A DNA stretch of 64,000 nt from Marivivens donghaensis (GCF_023541015.1 NZ_JALNPR010000006.1:1-64000), one strand, 5' to 3'. Positions 9,326 through 20,158 are shown, counted from the first letter of the stretch. The notes: generated by a model not told the origin, from the letters alone. A program made the numbers and translations.

Positions 9326-9354
9326 AGGGGGCCAATCGGCCCCCTGATCGTTTT
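9326..9354. terminator. bidirectional terminator between hpt and amt
   Basis: AGGGGGCC (9326-9333) and GGCCCCCT (9338-9345) form an 8-base stem with an AATC loop. T-rich sequence follows on the forward side (GATCGTTTT), and TTTC follows on the reverse side. It can stop transcripts from both convergent genes. Confidence 0.85.
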
Positions 9355-10513
9355 AGGAGTTCAGTTCGTAGGCGCGTTCGCCGTGAACCGATAGGTCGAG
9401 GCCGTTCGTCTCGGTCTCTAGATCAACACGGATCGGGAAGATCAGTTTGACCACGTAGATGATGATCAGCGTGCCAACGACGGTGAAGATACCGACGATT
9501 GCAAGAGCGCCGAGCTGAGCGGTCCATGTAGCTGCGCCAAAGACAGCGAGCATGATCGTGCCGAAGATACCGCCAATCCCGTGAACAGCAAACACGTCGA
9601 GCGAGTCGTCGATTTTCAGTTTGTCACGGATCAGGACGACGGCTTCTTGGCAGAGGACGCCAGCAATTGCGCCGATGATCAGGGCCTCAACAGGACCGAC
9701 AGAGCCAGCCGCTGGGGTGATCGATGCAAGACCAGCAATCGAACCTGTCACGATAGAGACAAGCGAGGCGCGACCGAATTTGATACGTTCCCAGAGCGCC
9801 CAAGACAGCGAAGCGGTCGCAGCCGACAGGTGGGTCACGGTGATCGCCATTGCAGCCGAACCGTTTGCTGCGAGTGCCGAGCCACCGTTGAAGCCAAACC
9901 AGCCGACCCAGAGCATGCCAGCGCCGATAAACACGAGGCCCGGATTATGCGGAGGGGTGTGCTTGGTCTTGCGCGGACCAAGGACGAGCGCGAGAATCAG
10001 CGCCGCGAGGCCAGCGGTTTCGTGAACCACAATACCACCCGCGAAATCGACAGTGCCCATCTGCGCAAGGAAACCACCGCCCCAGATCCAGTGCGTGACG
10101 GGAGCATAAATCAACAGCATCCAAGCCGCCGAAAACGCAAGTACGAACCCAAAGCCGATACGTTCGACATAGGCACCGATGATCAGGGCAGGGGTGATGA
10201 TTGCGAAGGTCATCTGGAAGGCAAAGAACAGCACTTCGGGGATGGTGCCCGAGACGGTGTCTGCATCAACACCAGCGAGGAACATCTTGGACAGGCCGCC
10301 CCAGAATGCGCCTTCGCCGCCAAATGCAATAGAGTAACCTGCGACAAGCCACAGAACGCTCATCAGACAGGCAACTGTGAAACAGTGCATGAACACACTC
10401 AATACGTTACGGGCGCGGACAAGGCCCCCATAAAACAGTGCAAGGCCCGGCAGTGTCATGAATAGCACAAGCGCAGTGGCCACAAGAATCCAGGCGGTAT
10501 CCGCTCCGTTCAT
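9353..10513 (-). CDS. amt: ammonium transporter
   Basis: This is a 386-residue Amt/MEP/Rh channel protein with about eleven membrane helices, carrying ammonium or ammonia across the inner membrane. Family marks include FYGGLVRARN (residues 27-36) and GGFNGGSALAANGSAAMA-type segments in the middle. It begins directly with the first membrane helix, so any signal peptide is not evident. A strong GGAGGGG site precedes the ATG. No glnK gene adjoins, which is a departure from the common glnK-amtB pair. The ntrBC genes 3 kb away suggest nitrogen control, but I could not identify an NtrC site. Confidence 0.93.
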   Translation of the reverse strand: MNGADTAWILVATALVLFMTLPGLALFYGGLVRARNVLSVFMHCFTVACLMSVLWLVAGYSIAFGGEGAFWGGLSKMFLAGVDADTVSGTIPEVLFFAFQMTFAIITPALIIGAYVERIGFGFVLAFSAAWMLLIYAPVTHWIWGGGFLAQMGTVDFAGGIVVHETAGLAALILALVLGPRKTKHTPPHNPGLVFIGAGMLWVGWFGFNGGSALAANGSAAMAITVTHLSAATASLSWALWERIKFGRASLVSIVTGSIAGLASITPAAGSVGPVEALIIGAIAGVLCQEAVVLIRDKLKIDDSLDVFAVHGIGGIFGTIMLAVFGAATWTAQLGALAIVGIFTVVGTLIIIYVVKLIFPIRVDLETETNGLDLSVHGERAYELNS

Positions 10514-10667
10514 TGTCCCCTCCAGAATTGGGTTTTCCCGTTGATGGTGGGCAAAGGCAGGATTCGAAGTGCTTAGGAAAGGCGCAATCGCGGAATATCG
10601 TGATAAAATATTCAGCAGTTTTGTAAGTGATTAAATATTAGGCGGTCACAGGGTGCTAAGATTAAAA

Positions 10668-11147
10668 TCAGGGCAACACTGAATCTGTGGCCCTAAGTAA
10701 GAGATCAAGTGCATGGTCCCGCGCTGCTAGCCGCACGTTTTCGCGGCCTAAGGCGCCGAACTCGACTGTTTCGGTCTGCGTTGCTGTGCCGTTGGTGATC
10801 CCAAAGCAGACACGACCTTCGGGTTTGAAGTCGGACCCACCGGGGCCAGCGATCCCTGTGATCGACACGGCAAGCGTTGCGTTGGATTGTGCCAGCGCAC
10901 CGCGGCACATCTCATCGGCGACCTGTTCACTCACCGCGCCAAAAGCATCTAAGGTTTTGGCTGACACACCCAACATCGCGATTTTAGCGTCGTTGGTGTA
11001 GGTGACAAAACCCCGATCAAAAATTGTCGAACTTCCCGCGATATCGGTGATTGCAGCAGACACCATCCCACCTGTGCAGCTCTCTGCTGTGGCGATGACT
11101 ATGCCTTTGGCGCGTGCAGTTTCGAGAAGGCGGGCAGCGCGGCTCAC
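10668..11147 (-). CDS. CinA-type nicotinamide-nucleotide amidase (PncC)
   Basis: This 159-residue protein is the stand-alone C-terminal CinA domain, which deamidates NMN to nicotinate mononucleotide in the pyridine nucleotide cycle. The AESCTGG motif is at residues 21-27 and SITGIAGPGG follows further on. I chose a GTG start at 11147, whose GTGA overlaps the pgpA stop by four bases; longer frames upstream run through pgpA and read as nonsense. It is the third gene of the ispDF-pgpA-cinA operon, an arrangement common in Rhodobacterales. Confidence 0.9.
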   Translation of the reverse strand: MSRAARLLETARAKGIVIATAESCTGGMVSAAITDIAGSSTIFDRGFVTYTNDAKIAMLGVSAKTLDAFGAVSEQVADEMCRGALAQSNATLAVSITGIAGPGGSDFKPEGRVCFGITNGTATQTETVEFGALGRENVRLAARDHALDLLLRATDSVLP

Positions 11148-11641
11148 ATCAGCACCAGATGAAACAGCGCAGCAAAGCCAATGGTCACAATCGCGGCAAA
11201 GACACCCGCAATCACATCGTCGAGCATAACGCCCATAGCGCCACCTTTGCGATCCGCCCAACCGACAGGACCGGGCTTTGTAATGTCAAACAGGCGGAAG
11301 AAGATGAATGCACAGACCCAACCCGGCCAGAGACGGGTTACGTCGATGTTCATCATCGATGCACCATAGATCACGGGCGCAAGGGCGACCCACTGGCCGA
11401 CAACTTCGTCGATAACGACCTCGGACGGGTCGTGATCTTTTTTACCGTCGATGTATATGTTCGTGAAATACAGCCCCTTGAGGAACCCAGCGACAATCGC
11501 GAAAGCAAAGAACCAAACCCCACCGATTTGATAAATCGCCCAGGCAAAGGGCAGGGCGGCCAACGATCCCCACGTGCCGGGGGCAGGGCGCAGAAGGCCG
11601 ACGTAAAAGACGGTTACAGCGAGACGAGCGAGTTCTTTCAT
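11144..11641 (-). CDS. pgpA: phosphatidylglycerophosphatase A
   Basis: PgpA removes the phosphate from phosphatidylglycerol phosphate at the inner membrane, completing phosphatidylglycerol synthesis. The 165-residue length is typical. The N-terminal [16 protein letters not shown] segment (around residues 20-35), DEVVGQW (79-85) and the DDVIAGVFA segment near 141-149 are family signatures carrying the acidic metal ligands, and several hydrophobic stretches fit membrane insertion. It overlaps ispDF upstream and cinA downstream by four bases each, so the three genes are translationally coupled. Confidence 0.95.
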   Translation of the reverse strand: MKELARLAVTVFYVGLLRPAPGTWGSLAALPFAWAIYQIGGVWFFAFAIVAGFLKGLYFTNIYIDGKKDHDPSEVVIDEVVGQWVALAPVIYGASMMNIDVTRLWPGWVCAFIFFRLFDITKPGPVGWADRKGGAMGVMLDDVIAGVFAAIVTIGFAALFHLVLM

Positions 11642-12759
11642 AGTTTCACCAATGTTGCTGTTGCAATGGATGCGATACCTTCTTCGCGACCTGTAAAGCC
11701 GAGCCGTTCTGATGTGGTTGCCTTGACGCTCACACGCGTCTCATCAAGCCCCATGATCCGCGCCATTTCCGCTTTCATCGTCGCTGCGTGCGGACCGACC
11801 TTGGGTCGTTCGCAGATCAGCGTGCAATCAACATGAGTGATGGTAAAGCCGTTTTCACGCGCCAAGGCACATGCGTGTTCGAGGAAAATATAGCTGGCGG
11901 CACCCTTCCATTGTGGATCGGAGGGCGGGAAATGTTGGCCGATGTCGCCCATCCCAAGCGCGCCGTAAATCGCATCCGTCACCGCATGCATCCCAACGTC
12001 CGCGTCCGAATGACCCTTGAGCGCCTTGTCGTGCGGGATTTTTACGCCGCAGAGCCAGACATGATCGCCGTCCTCAAAAGCGTGAACGTCAAACCCGTTG
12101 CCAGTGCGAATATCCATGTCGGCCCTCAATATTGCTTCGGCTCGCGCAAAATCTTCGGGAGCCGTAATTTTAATGTTCGTCTCGTCGCCCGCCACAATGG
12201 TAACGTCAAGCCCAGCCCGCCGTGCGACCTCCACATCATCCGCAGCGTCGCCAACTAGGCTGCGATGGGCGGCAAGGATTGCATGGTAGTGAAACCCTTG
12301 CGGCGTCTGTGCTCGGTAAAGGCCATTTCGGTCCTGCGTTCCAATGACGGTTCCGGCTTCCCCTCGCCAGAGGGCATCTGTCACCACGAGGGCCGGCGCC
12401 GCTGCTTGGTAGGTTTTCAATGCCGTCAAAACACGGTCAATTACGGCTTGGGGCACCAATGGACGCGCTGCATCGTGGATCAATACGAAATCAGGTGCGG
12501 TTTCAACCATCGCCTCAAGCCCCGCCCGAACAGAGGCAGCGCGGGTCGCGCCACCGGCAACACAGCGACACCCCGTCAATTCGGTAGCACGATCCATGTC
12601 GTCGGGATGAAGAACAACGACAACCAGATCACAGCTAGAAAAACGAGCAATGGACCGCGTGAGGATCATCTCGCCCGCGATGCTCCGCCATTGCTTGGGG
12701 ATATCACCGCCCGCTCTGACACCGCGTCCCGCCGCCACAATCAATGCTGCTGTCGTCAT
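11638..12759 (-). CDS. ispDF: bifunctional IspD/IspF isoprenoid enzyme
   Basis: This 373-residue fusion carries out two steps of the MEP pathway. The N-terminal IspD domain (1 to about 214) makes CDP-methylerythritol; it has [16 protein letters not shown] at 9-24. The C-terminal IspF domain (from about 216) makes the cyclic diphosphate; it has the metal ligands Asp224 and His226 in GNGFDVHAF and a full-length trimer domain. Such fusions are well known in alphaproteobacteria. The gene is first in an operon with pgpA and cinA and is divergent from dusB. Confidence 0.97.
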   Translation of the reverse strand: MTTAALIVAAGRGVRAGGDIPKQWRSIAGEMILTRSIARFSSCDLVVVVLHPDDMDRATELTGCRCVAGGATRAASVRAGLEAMVETAPDFVLIHDAARPLVPQAVIDRVLTALKTYQAAAPALVVTDALWRGEAGTVIGTQDRNGLYRAQTPQGFHYHAILAAHRSLVGDAADDVEVARRAGLDVTIVAGDETNIKITAPEDFARAEAILRADMDIRTGNGFDVHAFEDGDHVWLCGVKIPHDKALKGHSDADVGMHAVTDAIYGALGMGDIGQHFPPSDPQWKGAASYIFLEHACALARENGFTITHVDCTLICERPKVGPHAATMKAEMARIMGLDETRVSVKATTSERLGFTGREEGIASIATATLVKL

Positions 12760-12948
12760 TAAAACCTCGGTTCGTTTTACGCAGTCTTAAGCGCCTCAGG
12801 CGGGTCACGCAAACCATGATAGCTTTGCGGGCGTTTTGATTAAAAATTAAGCAACAACACGCAAATGCCTAAATATTATCGCTGATTTTATTGTGGGTTG
12901 AGTGCGAAATGGCTAGATCAGAACCGAACGCTCAACAAATAGGCAAAA

Positions 12949-13947
12949 TTGGTGGTTCGGAACGATTCCTTATTGATTGGTGATGTGACCCTAACGCCGA
13001 CGGTGGCGCTGGCTCCGCTTGCGGGGATCACTGACCTGCCGTTTCGCCAACTTGTCGGTGAGTTCGGCGCGGGATGGGTCGTGTCCGAAATGGTCGCCAG
13101 TCAGGAAATGATCCAAGCGAAACCCGGTGTCCGCGAAAAGGCTGAACTGGGATACGATCAGGCCAATACCGCCGTTCAGATCGCAGGGCGCGAGGCCTAT
13201 TGGATGGCAGAGGCTGCTCGGCTGATCGAGGCCAACGGTGCGCGGATGATCGATATCAACATGGGCTGCCCCGCGAAAAAGGTGACGAACGGTTACTCTG
13301 GCTCGGCCTTGCTCAAGGATTTGGACCACGCACTCACTTTGATTGAGGCGGTCGTGGACGCGGTTTCCGTGCCCGTCACTCTCAAAACCCGTTTGGGCTG
13401 GGACGATGCGCTACTGAACGCTCCAACGCTCGCCAAACGCTCTGAGGACGCAGGGATCAAGATGATCACCATCCACGGTCGCACGCGATGCCAATTCTAC
13501 AAAGGCAAAGCAGATTGGGATGCGATCCGCGCGGTCAAAGATGCGGTGACGATCCCCGTGATTGCGAACGGCGACATTGTTGATAGCGCCTCGGCCAAAG
13601 CGGCTCTTGATCGGTCAGGTGCAGATGGCGTGATGATCGGGCGAGGCGCCCAAGGGCGGCCTTGGGTTCTCGCGCAAATCGCGGCAGAGCTTTCTGGCAC
13701 CAAAGCGCCAGAAACGCCGACCGTTGCGGAATTTATCGACTTAGTTTCAAAACATTACGAGGCGATCCTTTCATTCTACGGGATCGACCTTGGCGGGCGC
13801 GTCGCGCGGAAGCACTTGGGTTGGTACATGGATCAAGCCGCACCAAGCGCAGAGGTTCGCCGCGCGGTTCTAACAGAAAAAACACCAGAACAGGTTCTGC
13901 GTCTTTTGCCCGACGCGCTATGTGACATGGAAAGACGTGCAGCATGA
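12949..13947 (+). CDS. dusB: tRNA-dihydrouridine synthase (NifR3/DusB)
   Basis: DusB reduces uridines in the tRNA D-loop using FMN and NADPH. The 332-residue TIM-barrel protein shows APLAGITDLPFR at 22-33 and NMGCPAKKV with the catalytic Cys107. In Rhodobacter the gene was named nifR3 because it begins the nifR3-ntrB-ntrC operon, exactly the order here; the ntrB start overlaps its stop by four bases. The start is uncertain: no ATG fits, so TTG at 12949 or GTG at 12952 is used, behind a weak AGGC site. Confidence 0.93.
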   Translation: MVVRNDSLLIGDVTLTPTVALAPLAGITDLPFRQLVGEFGAGWVVSEMVASQEMIQAKPGVREKAELGYDQANTAVQIAGREAYWMAEAARLIEANGARMIDINMGCPAKKVTNGYSGSALLKDLDHALTLIEAVVDAVSVPVTLKTRLGWDDALLNAPTLAKRSEDAGIKMITIHGRTRCQFYKGKADWDAIRAVKDAVTIPVIANGDIVDSASAKAALDRSGADGVMIGRGAQGRPWVLAQIAAELSGTKAPETPTVAEFIDLVSKHYEAILSFYGIDLGGRVARKHLGWYMDQAAPSAEVRRAVLTEKTPEQVLRLLPDALCDMERRAA

Positions 13948-15026
13948 TCAATGATCAAAACCTATGGAATTCGCTGCCTGTTCCGGCCTTGTTGTTGGGT
14001 GGGGATGACACAATCCTCGACAGTAATCCCGCTGCTGAAAGCTTCCTCAACCTGTCATCCAAAGCCCTGACGGGCGCGAATGTTTGGGAAAAGGTGATGA
14101 TTGACGCGCCGATGGAAGAGGCCTTTGAACGGGCGCGGAAATACAAAACGTCCCTTTTTGTAAACGACATCGATGTGGGATCGGGTGAACGCCCGCCGAT
14201 GCAATGCAACATCCAATTTTCTCCGCTTCAAGGCACCGAAGACCAGATGGTGATGATGATCTCACCGCGCGAAATCGCGAGCCGCATGACGATCAACACG
14301 TCGTCGGGAAAGGCCGCAAAGTCCGCGATTGGCATGGCTGAGATGCTGGCACACGAGATCAAGAACCCGCTGGCGGGGATCACGGGAGCGGCGCAATTGT
14401 TGTCGATGAACCTCAATTCTGAGGATCAGGAAATGACCGACCTGATCGTCGATGAATGCCGCCGTATCGTAAAACTCTTGGAGCAGGTCGAGCAATTCGG
14501 AAACCTTCGCCCACCTGTCGCAAAGCCCGTAAACATTCACGACATCTTGGATCGCGCACGGCAATCAGCTTCAATCGGGTTTGGCGCGCATATGATGTTC
14601 GTCGAGGACTATGACCCGTCGCTGCCTCAAACAATGGCGGATGCGGACCAGTTACTGCAGGTGTTCCTGAACCTGCTGAAAAACGCCTCCGAGGCAGGCA
14701 GCATGGGCGGCACTATCCGCCTGCGGACCTTCTATGATCCGTCGTTGCGCGTGCGTCGTCCTGACGGAACCCATGCACGGTTGCCGCTTCAGATCGAGGT
14801 GATCGACGATGGTCCCGGATTGCCACCCGAAATCGCGGCAGATGTATTTGAACCCTTTGTTTCTGGACGAGAGAACGGAACGGGCCTTGGTCTTGCGCTG
14901 GTCTCCAAATTGATCGCCGACGTTGGAGGCTGGATTTCGGTGGACTCCGTTCCCGGACGCACCTTGTTCCGCATTTCACTACCTCTTGCGCCCAAAGACC
15001 TACAATTGACTGACGGAGAGATCTAA
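13944..15026 (+). CDS. ntrB: nitrogen sensor kinase NtrB
   Basis: NtrB is a cytoplasmic histidine kinase/phosphatase that sets NtrC phosphorylation according to nitrogen status, usually through PII. The 360 residues hold an N-terminal PAS domain (about 5-110), the phosphoacceptor His137 in [10 protein letters not shown], and a C-terminal ATPase domain with the N box LLKNASEAG and G boxes DDGPGLP and GTGLGL. It has no membrane segment, as expected. It overlaps dusB by four bases and shares one base with ntrC, so the three form one operon. Confidence 0.96.
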   Translation: MINDQNLWNSLPVPALLLGGDDTILDSNPAAESFLNLSSKALTGANVWEKVMIDAPMEEAFERARKYKTSLFVNDIDVGSGERPPMQCNIQFSPLQGTEDQMVMMISPREIASRMTINTSSGKAAKSAIGMAEMLAHEIKNPLAGITGAAQLLSMNLNSEDQEMTDLIVDECRRIVKLLEQVEQFGNLRPPVAKPVNIHDILDRARQSASIGFGAHMMFVEDYDPSLPQTMADADQLLQVFLNLLKNASEAGSMGGTIRLRTFYDPSLRVRRPDGTHARLPLQIEVIDDGPGLPPEIAADVFEPFVSGRENGTGLGLALVSKLIADVGGWISVDSVPGRTLFRISLPLAPKDLQLTDGEI

Positions 15027-16390
15027 TGGACGGCACAGTCCTCGTCGCCGATGACGACCGCACAATTCGCACCGTTTTGACCCAAGCATTGACGCGGGCT
15101 GGCTGTAAGGTCCACGCCACGTCGTCAATTGTGACGCTGATGCGTTGGGTCGAGGAAGGGAAGGGCGATCTTGTTATTTCTGACGTGATCATGCCCGACG
15201 GAAATGGTCTGGAACAGCTGCCCAAGATCGCAGAGCTTCGACCGGGTCTGCCTGTCATCGTGATTTCGGCACAGAACACCATCATGACAGCGATCCAAGC
15301 GGCTGAGGCAGATGCCTATGACTATCTGCCGAAACCGTTTGACCTACCTGACCTGATGAAACGTTCGGCGCGTGCGCTGGAAGTCAAACGCCGTGCGCCC
15401 GCGCCGCGTAGTGATAGCGATGAACGGACTGGGGATTTGCCTCTCGTGGGGCGGACAGCAGCGATGCAGGCGCTGTATCGGCTTGTCGCACGCGTGATGA
15501 ACACTCCGCTTCCTGTGTTGATCACGGGCGAAAGTGGTACGGGTAAATCATTGATTGCCCGCGCAATTCATGACCTGTCAGACCGCCGGAGCTTGCCGTT
15601 TGTTGTTGTGGCGCCCTCTGACCTCGAAGGGATGGACGGCCCTAGCACCGTAATCGCACGCGCCAAAGGTGGTTCGGTCCTCTTTGACGAAGTGGGAGAC
15701 CTGAGCCACGACGCCCAAGCGCGAATTGTGCGGATGCTGGATGCCTTGGGCGAGAACGCGCCGCGGATCATGGCGACCAGCCAGATTGACCTGATGTCGC
15801 GGATGGAGTCCGGGGAATTTCGCGAGGACCTGTTCTATCGCTTATCTGGCGTGACCATTGCCGTTCCATCGCTTCGTGAACGGGTTGATGACGTTGCCAT
15901 CCTTACTGAACACTTCCTGTCGAAATCAGAGCGTGACGGCATGCCTGCACGCCGTCTGTCCCAAGGGGCGCTTGATTTGGCTCGCGCCTATAGTTGGCCC
16001 GGAAACGTGCGCCAGTTGGAAAACGCCATGCGTCGATTGGTTGCGACTGCTGCCGAGGAAGAAATCACGCGCAGTGAAATGGAGATGATCCTCAGCAACC
16101 AGCCTGCGATGGAGCCGCTGCGCAGTGGCGATTCCGGCGATAAACTCTCGGCTTCGGTGACCAAACACTTGCGTCGGTATTTCGATTTGCATGGCGGCGT
16201 GCTGCCGCCTCCAGGGCTGCACCAACGTATTTTGCGCGAAGTTGAGACGCCGTTGATCGAGATTGCACTGGATGCGACAGGCGGCAATCAGGCGAAATGT
16301 GCTGATCTTCTCGGGATAAACCGAAATACGCTCAGAAAGAAGATCACCGAGCTCGATATCCGCGTGACACGGCGCCGTAAGTTGATGTAA
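15026..16390 (+). CDS. ntrC: nitrogen response regulator NtrC lacking the GAFTGA loop
   Basis: NtrC activates nitrogen-assimilation genes when phosphorylated. The 454 residues comprise a receiver (Asp53 in ISDVIMPDG), an AAA+ domain with Walker A GESGTGKS (168-175) and Walker B VLFDEVGD (218-225), and a C-terminal Fis-type helix-turn-helix ([20 protein letters not shown]). The GAFTGA loop that normally contacts sigma-54 is absent between about 200 and 214. The same loss is known in Rhodobacter capsulatus NtrC, which works with the housekeeping sigma factor. It is the third gene of the dusB-ntrBC operon. Confidence 0.95.
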   Translation: MDGTVLVADDDRTIRTVLTQALTRAGCKVHATSSIVTLMRWVEEGKGDLVISDVIMPDGNGLEQLPKIAELRPGLPVIVISAQNTIMTAIQAAEADAYDYLPKPFDLPDLMKRSARALEVKRRAPAPRSDSDERTGDLPLVGRTAAMQALYRLVARVMNTPLPVLITGESGTGKSLIARAIHDLSDRRSLPFVVVAPSDLEGMDGPSTVIARAKGGSVLFDEVGDLSHDAQARIVRMLDALGENAPRIMATSQIDLMSRMESGEFREDLFYRLSGVTIAVPSLRERVDDVAILTEHFLSKSERDGMPARRLSQGALDLARAYSWPGNVRQLENAMRRLVATAAEEEITRSEMEMILSNQPAMEPLRSGDSGDKLSASVTKHLRRYFDLHGGVLPPPGLHQRILREVETPLIEIALDATGGNQAKCADLLGINRNTLRKKITELDIRVTRRRKLM

Positions 16391-16483
16391 ATTAGCCACA
16401 CAACAGTGGCGGAAGAGTCGCAATGACCTTTTGACCACATAAGGCGGTAGCGGGGAAAACCTCGCATTTTACAGGACGAGCGG

Positions 16484-18739
16484 GTGCAACACTCCCTCTT
16501 GGGTCAAATCCTCAGCCAGTTCAGCTGGTGGAGACGAAAGCGTTCGGTTCAGAACGCTGCAACGCTCGGGTTGGTTCTCTTGGGGCCAACTCTTGTGGCG
16601 CTGACATTTGTTGTTTTGGGACCCCTGGATCAAGGCGCTGCGGATAATTCGCTGCGTCTCGTTCTGCTTGCTGACTTTGTTTACATTCTAGTCGTTGCAT
16701 CGCTCGTCATGCAGCGCGTGGCGAAAATGGTTGCAGCCCGTCGCGCTCGGTCTGCGGGATCGCGCCTTCACCTTCGTTTGACAGGTGTTTTCGCACTCTT
16801 GGCGCTGATCCCAACGGTGATGGTCGCTATTTTCGCGGTTCTGTCGATTAACATGGGCCTTGAGGGGTGGTTTTCGGAGCGCGTTGGGAATGTTCTGAAC
16901 AACTCACTTTCCGCGGCGCAGGCTTATAAGGACGAGCACCGTCGTGAATTGACCCGCGATGGGGAGGCATTGGCGGGGTATCTCAACCTCAAACGCCAAG
17001 CGACTCCATTCATGACAGATGGCCAAATCCGCGAGGCTCTAGCCGCCGTTCAACCGCAGATCGACCGCACCCTCACTGAGGCGTTTGTGATTGATAGTGC
17101 AGGTGATTTCCGTGCCCGCGCCGTGGGGTCCTATGAGTTTGACCTCGAACGCCTCACACCCGAAGAGATTGCGGTTGCTGATGCGGACGGCCAACTTTTG
17201 ATCGAGGACTGGGATAACAACGAATTTCGGATCGTTATTCCGCTGGAAAGCTACCTTGATCGCTACCTCTATGTGAGCCGCGCAGTCGACGGGAGCGTCT
17301 TGTCGCTTCTTGACGAAACTGAACAAACTGTGGGCCTTTACAATCAGTTAGAGAAAGAGCGTGGACGTTTGTTTTTTGAATTCGGCCTCGTTTACCTCGG
17401 GTTTGCGTCGATCCTAATTCTTGCCGCGATTTGGCTAGGACTTTGGTTCGCTGAACGCCTTGCACGGCCTGTTGGGCGTCTTGTGACCGCCTCGCACCGC
17501 GTCGGTGAAGGTGATCTAGATGTTCGTGTTCCAGAGATCGTAGGTGATGATGAAATCGCGCAATTGGGTCGCGATTTCAACAAGATGACAGAGCAACTTA
17601 AGGCTCAACGTACGGAGTTGCTGGAAAACACACAGCAGATTGAAGGCCGCCGTCGGTTGTTCGACTCTGTGCTTGGCTCGATTACGTCGGGGGTTATCGG
17701 CCTAGATCCCAATGGCAATATCAGTTTTGTAAACCGCTCGGCGCGTCGATTGCTCGACATAGACAGCATGCAAAAAGATGTGGCTCTGTCAGTCGCCGTT
17801 CCAGAATTCGGCCCCGTTTTTGACGCCCTGCGAACCGAAGGACGTGAAGTCGTTCAAGAACAGCTGAACCTGATAAGGTCCGGTAAACAAGAGACTTTGT
17901 TGGTTCGTATGGGTACGCGGCGTGCGCAAATCCAAGGTGAGGGTGAAGCCGCACTTGAAGGGTATGTTGTGGCGTTTGACGACGTGACCGACCTCGTGAC
18001 CGCTCAGCGCACTGCAGCTTGGGGTGATGTCGCCCAGCGGATCGCGCATGAGATCAAGAACCCACTGACGCCGATCCAATTGTCTGCGGAACGGATCAAA
18101 CGTAAATTCGGGCCTAAAGTTGGTGAAGAGAGCGACAGCCTAACACAAATGACGGACGTCATTGTTCGGCAGACGGGCGATTTACGGCGCATCGTCGACG
18201 AGTTCTCAAAATTCGCTAGGATGCCAGAACCCGTCAAAACGACCTTCGATTTGGTGAAGCTACTCAAGGATTCCGTTTCACTTCAAGAAGTTGGCCAGCC
18301 ATCTGTAAGGTTTGTAAGTGACATCCCAACTCATCACGTAGATGCCGAAATTGATCAAACAATGATCGGGCAGGCCCTTACGAACCTGATTAAGAACGCT
18401 GGCGAAGCCATTGAAACACGTCAGGAAAAAATGGGAGCCGACTTCACGCCAGAGATCCGCGTGACAATGGCTGTTGATAGCGGATTGGCGCGTATCACGA
18501 TTTCTGACAACGGCATCGGTTTGCCTGAGGATCGTGCGCGACTGTTCGAACCCTATGTCACCACCCGCGACAAGGGCACCGGCCTTGGCCTGCCGATTGT
18601 GCGCAAAATTATCGAAGAACATGGCGGCACTCTCACTCTTGAGGACGCCGAAACCTATGACGGCACCGGCCATTTCGGCGCGATGGCTGTTATTGATCTA
18701 CCTGTGCTTGCGGCGGGACCGCTAGACCAGAAAACGTGA
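16484..18739 (+). CDS. ntrY: membrane histidine kinase NtrY
   Basis: NtrY is the membrane sensor partner of NtrX, linked to nitrogen metabolism and, in several alphaproteobacteria, redox and cell-envelope control. The 751 residues show N-terminal membrane helices (about 25-95 and 100-125), a periplasmic region, another helix near 300-325, a HAMP linker, a PAS domain, the phosphoacceptor His522 in [10 protein letters not shown], and the ATPase G boxes DNGIGLP and GTGLGLP. The start is GTG at 16484 with an AGGACGAG site upstream. A 93-base gap with only a weak 5-base hairpin separates it from ntrC. Confidence 0.95.
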   Translation: MQHSLLGQILSQFSWWRRKRSVQNAATLGLVLLGPTLVALTFVVLGPLDQGAADNSLRLVLLADFVYILVVASLVMQRVAKMVAARRARSAGSRLHLRLTGVFALLALIPTVMVAIFAVLSINMGLEGWFSERVGNVLNNSLSAAQAYKDEHRRELTRDGEALAGYLNLKRQATPFMTDGQIREALAAVQPQIDRTLTEAFVIDSAGDFRARAVGSYEFDLERLTPEEIAVADADGQLLIEDWDNNEFRIVIPLESYLDRYLYVSRAVDGSVLSLLDETEQTVGLYNQLEKERGRLFFEFGLVYLGFASILILAAIWLGLWFAERLARPVGRLVTASHRVGEGDLDVRVPEIVGDDEIAQLGRDFNKMTEQLKAQRTELLENTQQIEGRRRLFDSVLGSITSGVIGLDPNGNISFVNRSARRLLDIDSMQKDVALSVAVPEFGPVFDALRTEGREVVQEQLNLIRSGKQETLLVRMGTRRAQIQGEGEAALEGYVVAFDDVTDLVTAQRTAAWGDVAQRIAHEIKNPLTPIQLSAERIKRKFGPKVGEESDSLTQMTDVIVRQTGDLRRIVDEFSKFARMPEPVKTTFDLVKLLKDSVSLQEVGQPSVRFVSDIPTHHVDAEIDQTMIGQALTNLIKNAGEAIETRQEKMGADFTPEIRVTMAVDSGLARITISDNGIGLPEDRARLFEPYVTTRDKGTGLGLPIVRKIIEEHGGTLTLEDAETYDGTGHFGAMAVIDLPVLAAGPLDQKT

Positions 18740-18754
18740 GTTTATGAGGGACTT

Positions 18755-20152
18755 ATGGGCGATATTTTAATCACCGATGACGAACGCGATATCCGCGAAC
18801 TCATCTCGGACATTTTGAAAGACGAGGGTTTTTCGACCCGTATGGCTGCCAATGCAGACGAATGCATGGGCGCAATCGCGGCAGAAAAACCAGCGTTGAT
18901 GATCCTCGATATTTGGCTCAAAGACAGCCACATGGACGGGATCGACATTTTGTCGAAGGTGAAAAAAGACCATCCCGAAATTCCGATCGTGATCATCTCT
19001 GGTCACGGCAACATTGAAATTGCGGTCGCTGCGATCAAACAAGGCGCCTACGATTTCATCGAAAAGCCTTTTAATATTGATCAGTTGCTGGTCGTTATTA
19101 AACGCGCAATGGAAACATCGCGCCTGCGTCGTGAGAACATCGCTCTGAAACGGTCTGATGGCCCGACGGCGGAAATGCTAGGCGATAGTGCAACATTCCG
19201 CATCATGAAATCGCAACTGGATAAGGTCACAAAATCCAATGGCCGCGTGATGTTAACGGGTGGTCCTGGTGCGGGCAAAGAAATTGCGGCGCGGTACATT
19301 CATGCGAATTCGAACCGAGCGGATGCTCCGTTTGTAGTGGTCAGCTCTGCATCGATTGATCCAGACCGCATGGAAGAAGTTCTGTTCGGGCGCGAAGGCA
19401 CCGAGCGTGGCCTAGAGAAAGGGCTACTGGAGCAGGCGAATGGTGGCGTCATCTATTTCGATGAAATCGCCGATATGCCATTGGGAACACAGACCAAAAT
19501 TTTGCGGGTCCTTGTTGATCAAAAGTTTTCTCGCGTCGGCGGTTCCGATGTAATTGAGGTCGATCTTCGTGTGATCTCATCTACCAACCGTGACCTGAAT
19601 GCCGAGATTGAGGCGGGTAATTTCCGCCAAGAACTCTATCACCGTCTGAACGTTGTTCCGATTGAGGTCCCGACCTTGGAAGAGCGTCGCGATGATATTC
19701 CGCTTTTGGCAGAACACTTTATCGCTGAACTGAATAAGTCGCAGGGCCTGCCAATGCGGGCGCTGTCCGAAGATGCCCGTGCCATGCTCCAAACCATGAT
19801 TTGGCCAGGGAATGTGCGTCAGTTGAAGAACGTGATCGAACGCGTTCTTATCCTTGGCGATAGTTCCGAGCCGATCAGCGCGAAGGAGCTTCCAAATGTT
19901 GAGGAGAGTGCTGCGACCGAAGGGCGGATCGTTCTGTCTGGGGCGCTTGCGACTTTGCCGCTGCGTGAGGCACGTGAACTGTTTGAGCGGGAATATCTGC
20001 TGACCCAAATTAACCGATTTGGTGGCAACATTAGCCGCACCGCGTCCTTTGTCGGGATGGAACGGTCCGCGCTACACCGCAAATTGAAATCGCTAGGCGT
20101 TGTGACGACGAGCAAAGCGGGCGCACGGATCGCCCAAATCGAACAGGATTAA
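18755..20152 (+). CDS. ntrX: response regulator NtrX lacking the GAFTGA loop
   Basis: NtrX is the cognate regulator of NtrY. The 465 residues hold a receiver with Asp52 (ILDIWLKD), an AAA+ domain with Walker A GGPGAGKE (169-176) and Walker B YFDEIAD (234-240), and a C-terminal Fis-type helix-turn-helix (GGNISRTASFVGMERSALHR). Where GAFTGA should stand, after LFGREG at 210-215, the sequence reads TERGLEKG, so direct sigma-54 activation is unlikely. The gene follows ntrY by 15 bases in the same operon. A GACTTATGG stretch gives a weak ribosome site. Confidence 0.94.
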   Translation: MGDILITDDERDIRELISDILKDEGFSTRMAANADECMGAIAAEKPALMILDIWLKDSHMDGIDILSKVKKDHPEIPIVIISGHGNIEIAVAAIKQGAYDFIEKPFNIDQLLVVIKRAMETSRLRRENIALKRSDGPTAEMLGDSATFRIMKSQLDKVTKSNGRVMLTGGPGAGKEIAARYIHANSNRADAPFVVVSSASIDPDRMEEVLFGREGTERGLEKGLLEQANGGVIYFDEIADMPLGTQTKILRVLVDQKFSRVGGSDVIEVDLRVISSTNRDLNAEIEAGNFRQELYHRLNVVPIEVPTLEERRDDIPLLAEHFIAELNKSQGLPMRALSEDARAMLQTMIWPGNVRQLKNVIERVLILGDSSEPISAKELPNVEESAATEGRIVLSGALATLPLREARELFEREYLLTQINRFGGNISRTASFVGMERSALHRKLKSLGVVTTSKAGARIAQIEQD

Positions 20153-20158
20153 TTGCTG

